Positions 55,682-63,040 of a stretch of 64,000 nt of DNA are shown piece by piece; positions within the stretch are counted from its first letter, which is position 1; each line of letters begins with the position of its first letter. This stretch comes from DATFYM01 sp035315065 (GTDB lineage: Bacteria > Acidobacteriota > Terriglobia > UBA7540): the NCBI GenBank assembly GCA_035315065.1, contig DATFYM010000022.1:5121-69120 (forward strand). Reading direction: 5' to 3'. The notes under the pieces are model-generated. The model worked only from the letters and a program-made list of their open reading frames with translations, was not told the origin of the DNA and did no database searches. Position numbers and translations under genes: made by a program.

Positions 55682-57625
55682 TCACTTGACTTGACTGGAA
55701 CCCGATGGAACTAGCGGGCACGCGGTCGGTGGGATATTGAGCTGAAGGAACGTCACACCGTATCCGTTCAATGTCACCGTGAAGCGCGATGCGGGAGTGA
55801 TCGGCGTCGCCGAGGGGCCTTGGGCGGGGTCCGTGCTGGCGTCGATCGTTACCTGGGTGGCGGAGCTGAAGGCGCCGAGCGCGGAGACGTCCACGATCAC
55901 GGTGCGGGTTGCGCCCGGACCGTTGTTGTCGGTTCTAGGATTCATTACCGTGTGGTTCGCGATCATCACCACGACGTAGTTCCCGCTGCAGACGACATTC
56001 GTGGTGGCCAGAGTTTCCACGGTTGTGGATTCAGTCGAGGTCAAATTCAAGATAGAGGCGGCGGGGTTGCCGGGGCCGCCGATCACGATTCCCCCGCCTA
56101 GTGGCTTTGGGCAAGACTCGCAAGAAAACCCGAAATATCGCTGCAACCAGTAGTCCACCCAGTAGCTGAGGTAGGTCTTCCCGGTGCTGGAATCCACTTC
56201 GCCAAACTGCTGGTCGGCACCGAAATCCCAGTGGTAGAGGGCGTGCGCCCCAGCCTGGGTGAGTTGCGAGAACACGTAGGGACGCCAACCGGCAAAGAAA
56301 GCGCTGGTGCCGCGCTGATCGGTGACGAACTTTTGTTTGGGATTACACGTGCTATTACCGCTGGCGTTGGGGAAGTCGGCGTTGACGTTGTTCTCAGTCA
56401 CCCAAACCGGCGCGTTCGCCAGATTCGGATTCGTCTTGAGTTGCGAGTAGATGTACTTGACGTCGGGAGCGAAGTATCCCTCGACGGTGTCAAAGACCTG
56501 CTGGTCTAAATCCGACTGGTTGCAGGACGAGTAGAAGTGGGTGGCCACGGCATCGACTTGCGCCGTGACACCAGAAACGAAGGTGGGCAGGTAGCCGCGA
56601 GGGTCGCCCGGACTGCCCGGGAAGTCGGAGAGTTCCACCGCCACAAACTTGATCGGAACCTGCGATTGCGCCGCCTGCATCGCGGGCACGACGGTGTTAT
56701 AGAGGCTAACGTACTGGGACGCGTCAAGGCCATTGATATTGGGCTCGTTGAAGATGCCCCACCAGATGACCGGCGTGACGACCATGGCCGAATGGACGTG
56801 GCTCTGGCCGTTCGCGTCGGTAAAGCCGGTGAACGTGTTGTAATACTGCACCACGTTGGCGGCGTAGTCGGCGAAGTCCTGGAAGTGGCTCGGCTCGAGG
56901 TGGCCGGTGCTCGGATCATCCATCCAGGAGGGCCCCACCGCAAGCTGAAGCTCCGGGCTGTTGTCCGTCACGCTGCTTACCGGGTCCAGAATTGCATCCA
57001 GTTTGCTGAAATCCCAGGTGTTCTGGGACGACTCGGGCGTGCCTTGCGAAACCGGCTGCAAACGGATGTGCTGCGGACCCAGATTGTTCAGCGTGGCGCT
57101 GGCGCCGGGATTGCTGGTAAAGAACTGGTAATCCCACTCGGCCGGCTGAAACGAGGTCGACATGAAGGCATTCAGACCGCCGTCTCCTCCCACGTTGGTG
57201 TTGACCGTGGATTGAACCGTGGCCACGATGGCGATCACCAGCGTCAGGTTGGCACTGGCGACGCTGCCGCCATTGCTGGCATTGATCGTGACGGGGTAAC
57301 TGCCGGCGGCCGGAGGGCCCGGCGCCTGAGGGGTAAACTTCACCGTACCGCGATCCCCGCCGTTCGGCGAGGTGGTCTCGGTGTTCACGCCCGCCGGGAC
57401 CGAAGTGGTGGTAAGGGTGACAGAAGACGTGTCCCCAGCCGTGCGACTAACGGTGACGGTAACCGACACCGGAGTTCCATCCTGACCGGCAGTCACCGTG
57501 CTTGACGAGAGAGAGATGGAAATCGGAGGGAGCGGATTCTGGATGGGCGGTGGCTGGCTGGACGAGCCGCCGCACGAAGCGGCAACCAAGGCCGTGCCCA
57601 AGAGGGCCGCCAGAAGGAGTCGCAT
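55682..57625 (-). CDS. lipoprotein with Ig-like domain and GH-A-clan glycosidase-like (GH39-type) barrel
   Basis: The 647-residue protein starts MRLLLAALLGTALVAASC, a lipobox with C18. A proline linker is followed by a beta-sandwich (PISISLSSSTVTAGQDGTPV), then a TIM barrel (~170-520) with 'WWGIFNEPNINGL', where the N-E of NEP is the clan GH-A acid/base, and 'APVWVTENNVNADF', where E is the nucleophile candidate. A C-terminal beta domain follows. This is the layout of GH39/GH30-like hydrolases. The substrate is unknown. I start it at ATG 57625; the longer frame upstream lacks protein character. Confidence 0.82.
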   Translation of the reverse strand: MRLLLAALLGTALVAASCGGSSSQPPPIQNPLPPISISLSSSTVTAGQDGTPVSVTVTVSRTAGDTSSVTLTTTSVPAGVNTETTSPNGGDRGTVKFTPQAPGPPAAGSYPVTINASNGGSVASANLTLVIAIVATVQSTVNTNVGGDGGLNAFMSTSFQPAEWDYQFFTSNPGASATLNNLGPQHIRLQPVSQGTPESSQNTWDFSKLDAILDPVSSVTDNSPELQLAVGPSWMDDPSTGHLEPSHFQDFADYAANVVQYYNTFTGFTDANGQSHVHSAMVVTPVIWWGIFNEPNINGLDASQYVSLYNTVVPAMQAAQSQVPIKFVAVELSDFPGSPGDPRGYLPTFVSGVTAQVDAVATHFYSSCNQSDLDQQVFDTVEGYFAPDVKYIYSQLKTNPNLANAPVWVTENNVNADFPNASGNSTCNPKQKFVTDQRGTSAFFAGWRPYVFSQLTQAGAHALYHWDFGADQQFGEVDSSTGKTYLSYWVDYWLQRYFGFSCESCPKPLGGGIVIGGPGNPAASILNLTSTESTTVETLATTNVVCSGNYVVVMIANHTVMNPRTDNNGPGATRTVIVDVSALGAFSSATQVTIDASTDPAQGPSATPITPASRFTVTLNGYGVTFLQLNIPPTACPLVPSGSSQVK

Positions 57626-57859
57626 GATGTTCCTACTTTCTCTCCTCCGTGGTCCCAATCTTACCAGAAAACTGACCTGATCGAGGGTGCGCAACAACCT
57701 CACGCGCCGATCTGCTGCGGGGGCGGGAACTTTCACTTTTTGCGTCGCACACGCGTGGGGCGGTGACCGCCTGCGCTTGTCACCACCGTTCGGCATCAAG
57801 CTTCTTATGCAGGCGCAGTTCAGACGGGTCCCGCCGCGGCGCGCCCGGGTCCGAAGCCG

Positions 57860-58224
57860 TCAGGCGGGTTCCTGATAGAGGCCGATCACGTTTCCAGCAG
57901 GGTCGCGAAACCTCGCAGTGATCTCGGGCGCGTCGGCGCCGATCGGCCGCACCACCTCGCCACCGTTGGCGACGATCGCGTCAAGGGTCGCGGCCACGTT
58001 GTCGACATGACGTAAACGAGAAGGCCGGGCTCTGACGCGGGTGGGCGCCCGAGGACCCAGGCGCCGCTCACTTCGCCGGTCGTATCGTCAAAGGCGGTGC
58101 TGCCATCACCGCGTTGCCTGATGTGCCAGCCGAAGGCCCGTCCGTAGAAGTCGGCCGAGTGCGCAATGTCAGTGGCGGGAATCTCAAGGTAGCAGATTTT
58201 ACCGTTCGCACGTGTGGGAGGCAT
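57860..58224 (-). pseudogene. VOC-family (glyoxalase-like) gene with frameshift
   Basis: From ATG 58224 the frame reads PPTRANGKICYLEIPATDIA, then HSADFYGRAFGWHIRQRGDG, to 'GLLVYVM'. Near 58003-58010 the frame breaks; another frame continues DNVAATLDAIVANGGEVVRP, then IGADAPEITARFRDPAGNVI and GLYQEPA, ending at 57860. Together they make one complete VOC domain of ~120 residues. The break equals loss of two bases (or gain of one) inside what should be Y-V-M-V-D-N. It is a recent frameshift or a sequence error. Confidence 0.82.
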
Positions 58225-58399
58225 GGTTGTTCTCCAGGGCGCTGTAAATCCGGCAAGGTAGCGCGTCCATAAGGTCGTCGGCTTCAGCTTCGTCGAACCA
58301 GACTTCTCCTCCGCCACGCCTAAGGGCAGCCCGTTGGGACAGGCCTTGTGTCTGTCCCTCAAGAGCGACCACCAAGGGACCACCGCTACTTGCTACGTG

Positions 58400-59101
58400 C
58401 TACGCCGTCGCATCGGCTGCCTTTTTGCCGGGACGAGCCACAGCCACCACGATGCTGCCCAGCAAGCCGCCTATCACCGTCGTCCATCCGATCCAAAAGG
58501 TCATCTGGGGCAACACGCCGATCTCTAACCACTTGTGCAAAACCGAAACGCCGGCCATGTAGGGCGGCGCCACGTCGTAGTGGGTGCCCCACCCCTGGCC
58601 ACCGTTTCCGTTCATGGCGATGAACATGATGATCACCACGGGGATGCGCGCTGCCAGGGCGTAGGCGAGCAGGGTATTCCCCAGAGCCTTCCAACCCAGC
58701 CTAGGGACGAATGCGCCCACCAGCATGATGAGAGAGCCAACCAGAAATAGAACAGGCGACGGCGGATTGCCCGGTTTGGGGAACTCAATGAAACCTCCCA
58801 GAACCATGACCGCCAGCCCGGCAAGGGCCGCGCCGATGGACTTGCCCGCGCTCGCCGGCCCCTGGCCCGCCGCCGCGAGCTTCCAGGCGAAATAGGGTCC
58901 AAAAATGATGGGAAGCCAGGAAATGCCGACGACGGCTCCGCCGCCACCGGCAGCCGCACTGAACCACGGCGCCGGCCAATGTTGAAGCTCGCCTACCAAA
59001 CGCAAGATGGTGATCGCCAAGGTGATGACGGCAGGGACGGTGATCAGGGCGATGGGGCTTGCAGCGCCCTTCTCCGAAAACCGGGAATCAGCTTCGCTCA
59101 T
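58400..59101 (-). CDS. integral membrane protein of unknown function
   Basis: The 233-residue protein has about six transmembrane helices, including SPIALITVPAVITLAITILR, 'GISWLPIIFGPYFAWKLA', 'PVLFLVGSLIMLVGAFVPRL' and 'FWIGWTTVIGGLLGSIVVAV'. ATG 59101 has AGGAGG four bases upstream. I do not recognise the family. It is monocistronic as far as can be seen. Confidence 0.82.
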   Translation of the reverse strand: MSEADSRFSEKGAASPIALITVPAVITLAITILRLVGELQHWPAPWFSAAAGGGGAVVGISWLPIIFGPYFAWKLAAAGQGPASAGKSIGAALAGLAVMVLGGFIEFPKPGNPPSPVLFLVGSLIMLVGAFVPRLGWKALGNTLLAYALAARIPVVIIMFIAMNGNGGQGWGTHYDVAPPYMAGVSVLHKWLEIGVLPQMTFWIGWTTVIGGLLGSIVVAVARPGKKAADATA

Positions 59102-59214
59102 AGTCCTCCTTCGGCTCTCGCCCCTCAAGCCGGGGCTGAGGGCCTTGGTTTCGACTCGCTTCCTCAGCGCGCCGCATTATACCCGATCTGTCAAGCGGGA
59201 CGCTACGAGTAAAG

Positions 59215-59353
59215 CAGTCGAAAGTTGAGAGTCGAAAGTCGAAAGTCGAGAGTTAAGAGGCTCTTCGCTTCCAGCTTTCGACTTTCAACTTTCGACTTTC
59301 GACTTTCGACTGCATTTCGCTAGCCACTAGCCACTAGTCACTAGCCACTACCA
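59215..59353. repeat. AAAGTCG heptad hairpin plus CTAGCCA tandem
   Basis: AGTCGAAAGTTGAGAGTCGA (59215) continues AAGTCGAAAGTCGAGAGT. The complement CTTTCGACTTTCAACTTTCG, then ACTTTCGACTTTCGACT, ends near 59312. Immediately after, CTAGCCACTAGCCACTAGTC, then ACTAGCCACTA (59321-59352), is an unpaired 7-base tandem. Confidence 0.92.
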
Positions 59354-59368
59354 GCCGTCAGCCGCTTC

Positions 59369-60301
59369 CTAAAGAAGCACACTGCAGCCGCGTTCCTCGA
59401 GCCGCTCGATCCAGGATGGAACGGGGCGGAGTCTGTTCCACCGCAAGTCCAGCTTTTCCAGTCGGGGGAGAAGGGCGAGAAACTCGGGAACTATGGTGAA
59501 TCGATTGGTGCGCAGGTCCAGGTGACCCAGGTTGGAGAGACGAGCGAAGGACTCGGGCAGGTCGGACAGAGCATTGTTCCGGAGGTCGAGAATGCGCAGG
59601 CTGCCAAGGTGGCCCAGGCTCTCGGGAAGGCGAATGATCCGGTTTTCCTGAAGGTGAAGCTCGCGGAGCTGAGTGAGGCCGCCGAAGGAATCCGGCAACG
59701 TCGTAAGGGAGTTGTGGTAAAGGCGCAGTTCCCTCAGGCTGGCGAGGCCGCCCAGGCTTTCCGGCAGGCTGGTGAGCTGGTTGTGGGTGATGTTCAGATA
59801 CGCCAGGCCCGCCAGACGGCCCAGCGAGGCCGGCACTTCGGTGAATCGGTTGTCGCTGAGGTAGAGAAAACGGCTCAGGTTCTTCAAGTCGCCCAGCGAG
59901 TCCGGGATCGCGGTGAGCGCGTTGTGCCCAAGGTCCAGGGTGTGAAGGTTAGTAAGCGCCGAGAGATCGCCCGGGTCTTCACAGAGCCGGTTCTGGCTGA
60001 CGTTCAGCGAGCGCAGTTGCCGAAGTTGCCGCAGGCAATCGGGAAAGATGGTGAGTTGGTTGTCAAACAGGCTGACGTTTTCGAGTTGGACCAGCTTGCT
60101 GAGAGCCGGAGTGACCGAGGCGAGGCGGTTGCGATCAACGCGCAGGGTCCTCAAGTTGGCCAGTTCCCCGATCGCGGCTGGAAGTTCCGCGAGGCAGTTG
60201 CCGTCGAGATCGAGCTCCTCTATCTCCTCAATGTCAATCCGGGTGAAAACGTCCGCCGTGATTTGGGTGAGTCGACGCTCGGAGAGATCGATGCGCTGCA
60301 T
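59369..60301 (-). CDS. leucine-rich repeat protein
   Basis: The 310-residue protein consists almost wholly of about eleven LRRs of 23 residues, for example LDLDGNCLAELPAAIGELAN, LRTLRVDRNRLASVTPALSK, LYLSDNRFTEVPASLGRLAG and LRELRLYHNSLTTLPDSFGG. These are of the plant-intracellular/bacterial SDS22-like type with consensus LxxLxLxxNxLxxLPxxxxxL. No signal peptide, membrane helix or attached enzyme domain is seen, so it is a likely cytoplasmic protein-binding scaffold. Start ATG 60301 (MQRIDLSERRL). It is divergent from the AAA/TOPRIM pair, 132 bp apart. Confidence 0.9.
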   Translation of the reverse strand: MQRIDLSERRLTQITADVFTRIDIEEIEELDLDGNCLAELPAAIGELANLRTLRVDRNRLASVTPALSKLVQLENVSLFDNQLTIFPDCLRQLRQLRSLNVSQNRLCEDPGDLSALTNLHTLDLGHNALTAIPDSLGDLKNLSRFLYLSDNRFTEVPASLGRLAGLAYLNITHNQLTSLPESLGGLASLRELRLYHNSLTTLPDSFGGLTQLRELHLQENRIIRLPESLGHLGSLRILDLRNNALSDLPESFARLSNLGHLDLRTNRFTIVPEFLALLPRLEKLDLRWNRLRPVPSWIERLEERGCSVLL

Positions 60302-60433
60302 TTTGCTATTATGGCCCAAGCCTAAGATCTCTAGAAGGAAACGGGCGTGCCCCGGCTCGCGCTGCGCCGACGCAATTCTGCCCTGAGTTCGTGGATTCCT
60401 GTTAACATTGGCTTTGGTGGGCAGGAGTAATGG

Positions 60434-61678
60434 ATGACAATCAAGACCATCAGGGTGAAGAATTTCAAGAGCTTTAAGGATGTTGAAGTCCATTTGGGCG
60501 ACTTCAACGTTCTGATCGGTGCGAACGCCTCGGGAAAGTCGAATTTCATCCGGATCATTGAGTTCTTGCGCGACATTCAGCGCCACGGATTGGAGAACGC
60601 CATCTCACTTCAGGGCGGTCCCGAGTACCTCACCAACCTCGGTATCGGCACCCGCGAGAACGTTACCGTGGAGCTCGTGCTCTCTGAGCACGCCGGTGGC
60701 GTTGCGAGCGTCGTCGCGACGTCCCGCACTACCAACAGCTTCCTGCTTTTTGACCCCCGCGAGGTGCTCTACAGCTTGTCGGTCAACTTTTCCAAGAAAC
60801 CACCAGCTTTCGAGATTCTGGACGAGCGCCTCTCCGCTACCGGTGATTTTGTCGCCTCCGGTAAAGGGAATGGAGACCAATCCCTTGGCCTCGGTCGAAT
60901 CATCGTGGCACGACAAGGGATGCAGGCGAATGCGGAGGTGGGGCTGCCCAAGGGGAGCTCACTTCATGACTATGACTTTGGCCCCTGGCTCGTCTCCAAT
61001 AACGAGCTTGGCTCTTCGCTCGTGCTGGAACGCGTTGCCTTCCTGGAGCGCCAGGTGGTGCCGGACCTCGCCGTCTACGACTTCGATCCCAAGCTCCCCA
61101 AAAGGGCCACCCCGATAACGGGGAAAGCAGAACTGGAAGAGGACGGCAGTAATTTGGCGATTGTTCTCAAGAGGATCGTGGGGAGCGATTCGGACAGGCG
61201 TAGGCTCCTGAACCTTCTGCAAGATCTTCTTCCCTTCGTGACTCACTTGGGCGTAGAGAATTTTGCGGACAAATCGCTTCTGTTCGCTTTGAAGGAGAGC
61301 TTCGCGAAGAGCAGGTACCTGCCCGCCTCACTGCTCTCTGACGGGACTATCAACATAACGGCGATGATCGTGGCTCTTTACTTCGAAAAGAAGGCCGTCG
61401 CCGTGATCGAGGAGCCGGAACGGAACGTCCACCCTCATCTGATTTCACGGATTATTGCCATGATGAAAGACGCTTCCCGGCAGAAACAGATCATCGTCAC
61501 TACACACAGCCCGGAAGCGATCCGGAACGCCGACACAGGCGACGTGCTGCTGGTTTCGAGGGACGCGGAAGGATTTTCAACGATTTCCAGGCCGGCCGAG
61601 CAGGAAGAAGTCAAGGTCTTTCTCCAGAACCAGATGGGGTTAGAAGAGCTGTTCGCCCAAAACCTACTCCATGCCTGA
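60434..61678 (+). CDS. AAA (SMC/RecF-like, AAA_21) ATPase of an OLD-like two-gene system
   Basis: The 414-residue protein starts TIKTIRVKNFKSFKDVEVHL, with Walker A GANASGKSN (residues 29-37), a late 'LPASLLSDGTINITAMIVAL' signature-like stretch, Walker B 'AVAVIEEPERNVHP' (~320-333) and 'QIIVTTHSPEAIRNA'. This is the ABC-type ATPase fold used by OLD nucleases, AbiL, PARIS AriA and similar defence proteins. It overlaps the next gene by 8 bp (ATGCCTGA). A defence role is inference from fold and pairing. No -35/-10 was resolved. Confidence 0.9.
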   Translation: MTIKTIRVKNFKSFKDVEVHLGDFNVLIGANASGKSNFIRIIEFLRDIQRHGLENAISLQGGPEYLTNLGIGTRENVTVELVLSEHAGGVASVVATSRTTNSFLLFDPREVLYSLSVNFSKKPPAFEILDERLSATGDFVASGKGNGDQSLGLGRIIVARQGMQANAEVGLPKGSSLHDYDFGPWLVSNNELGSSLVLERVAFLERQVVPDLAVYDFDPKLPKRATPITGKAELEEDGSNLAIVLKRIVGSDSDRRRLLNLLQDLLPFVTHLGVENFADKSLLFALKESFAKSRYLPASLLSDGTINITAMIVALYFEKKAVAVIEEPERNVHPHLISRIIAMMKDASRQKQIIVTTHSPEAIRNADTGDVLLVSRDAEGFSTISRPAEQEEVKVFLQNQMGLEELFAQNLLHA

Positions 61679-62205
61679 AGGGGTTTACAGAAGACTCTAC
61701 TTGCTCGTGGAAGGTGACGACGACGAGCGTTTTGCGCGACGCGTCGTCATCCCAGCGCTCAGCCCCCGATACGACTACATCCTGCTTTGGAAGTACGCGC
61801 AGCAAAAAACCGAAAAGGTAAACTCGTTTCTGCGAAGCCTCAAGGCAATGGGCGCCTCGTATTTCCTCCTCGCCGACATCGATGCTAATCCTTGCTTTCC
61901 GGCGAAAAGGGAGGCTCTTCTCGAAAGATTCACCGAGTTGGAAGCTGGCCAAGCCCTCGTTGTTGTGAGTGAGATCGAAAGCTGGTACCTAGCCGGCGTC
62001 CCCAGCGATAACAAGTGGGGTCTGCGGGTCCCTCCAGACACGAGCGGCGTCACAAAAGAGCAGTTCGATGCTGCGAGGCCGAAGAATTTTTGATTCGCGG
62101 ATCGATTACATGATCGAGATGCTGAAGCTCTTTGATGTAGACACGGCGGCGCAGCGGAATCCCTCATTTCAGTATTTCGCACACCGGATCGGGCTTTCCG
62201 GCTGA
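61671..62205 (+). pseudogene. TOPRIM-like effector gene of the AAA pair, interrupted by one extra T
   Basis: The first frame (61671-62093, 140 residues) has TOPRIM acidic residues: E14 in LYLLVEGDDDERF and D69-x-D71 in FLLADIDANPC, followed by 'VVVSEIESWYLAG' typical of DUF4276/RloB-like proteins. It ends at ...RPKNF-stop within a run of five T (62087-62091). With four T the frame continues DSRIDYMIEMLKLFDVDTAA, then QRNPSFQYFAHRIGLSG, to 62205, giving ~177 residues that look like a natural C terminus. So it is a frameshift mutation, a sequencing error in a homopolymer, or slippage. The pair could be non-functional. Confidence 0.75.
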
Positions 62206-62478
62206 AGGAACTGCCGGAAACAGAACGACAAGCTATAGGCAAGGATCTGCTGCGGGCGCAATGGCGGTGGCCGGTGGGCATGCCGCTGTGCCGTCCGTTG
62301 GGAGACGGCCTGTGGGAGGTTCGGACCGACCTGCCGTCTAAAACGCACGGCGCGGGTACTGCTCTGTCTGTACCGCGAGCACCTCGTCGCGCTGCATGGG
62401 TTTATCAAGAAAACGGGCCGCACGCCGGATGAGGATTTGGCGTTGGCGCGCAAGCGTCAGAAGGAGTTAGAGGGATGA
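62181..62478 (+). pseudogene. HigB/RelE (Gp49-like) toxin remnant
   Basis: From 62202 the frame reads LKELPETERQAIGKDLLRAQ, then WRWPVGMPLCRPLGDGLWEV and RTDLPSK, the core of Gp49-type HigB toxins. A one-base insertion near 62343-62353 shifts to a second frame RVLLCLYREHLVALHGFIKK, then TGRTPDEDLALARKRQKEL, ending at 62478. The N-terminal ~20 residues are degenerate and merge with the end of the TOPRIM-like gene. The antitoxin gene overlaps its end by 4 bp (ATGA). Confidence 0.8.
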
Positions 62479-62753
62479 GCAAGAAGCATATGGGTTCGAG
62501 CATCGATGATTTCCTCAAGGAGGAGGGCATTTTTGAAGAGACGCAGGCACAGGCGATCAAGGAGGTTGTGGCGTGGCAACTCGCGGAGGCCATGCGGAAA
62601 AGGAGAATATCCAAGAACCGGATGGCCATATTGCTCAAGACGAGCCGCACCCAGGTTGATCGGCTCCTTGACCCGAAGAACGACATCACGCTTTCAAGTC
62701 TGCAACGGGCAGCGGCGATGGTGGGACGCCGGGTGTTGATCGAACTGGTTTAG
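62475..62753 (+). CDS. XRE-family antitoxin (HigA-like)
   Basis: The 92-residue protein has a helix-turn-helix: EAMRKRRISKNRMAILLKTS, then RTQVDRLLDPKNDITLSSLQRAAA. The opening 'SSIDDFLKEEGIFEET' is characteristic of antitoxins paired with Gp49-type HigB. The start overlaps the end of the toxin remnant. With the toxin broken it is an orphan antitoxin, perhaps retained as a regulator. Confidence 0.9.
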   Translation: MSKKHMGSSIDDFLKEEGIFEETQAQAIKEVVAWQLAEAMRKRRISKNRMAILLKTSRTQVDRLLDPKNDITLSSLQRAAAMVGRRVLIELV

Positions 62754-62963
62754 GACAAAACGCGGAGCGACACGCCGACACACAAGACCGGCCCAAGGGA
62801 TAATGGCCGTGCCAGGGGGTGGACCGTTCCGGCGCGGACTTGAATGAGATGGGTATCGTTATGTTAAATATTCTTAGTGACATCCATCGTACGTATATGA
62901 TATAGTTTCTTAAGTTGCTCACAGGAGAGTCGAAGAGCAACGGTGAATGGTGAAGGGGAGCTC

Positions 62964-63030
62964 AGAAAGTAGAAAGCAGAAAGCAGAAAAGGAAGGCGTC
63001 TTGGCTCTGATTTCTAATTTCTGATTTCCG
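62964..63030. repeat. GAAAGCA and TTTCTGA heptad runs
   Basis: CAGAAAGTAGAAAGCAGAAA, then GCAGAAAAGG (62963-62993), and CTGATTTCTAATTTCTGATT, then TCCGG (63007-63031), both have a 7-base period. They are partly complementary and flank a ~15-bp centre, just upstream of the ORF at 63041. The AT-rich DNA at 62840-62920 holds no gene. Confidence 0.65.
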
Positions 63031-63040
63031 GTGACCGTTG

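Noticed and set aside
59215..59353. Heptad tandems considered as CRISPR arrays
   Set aside because: Units are 7 bases with no unique spacers, and the arms are complementary; no cas gene is present in the window.
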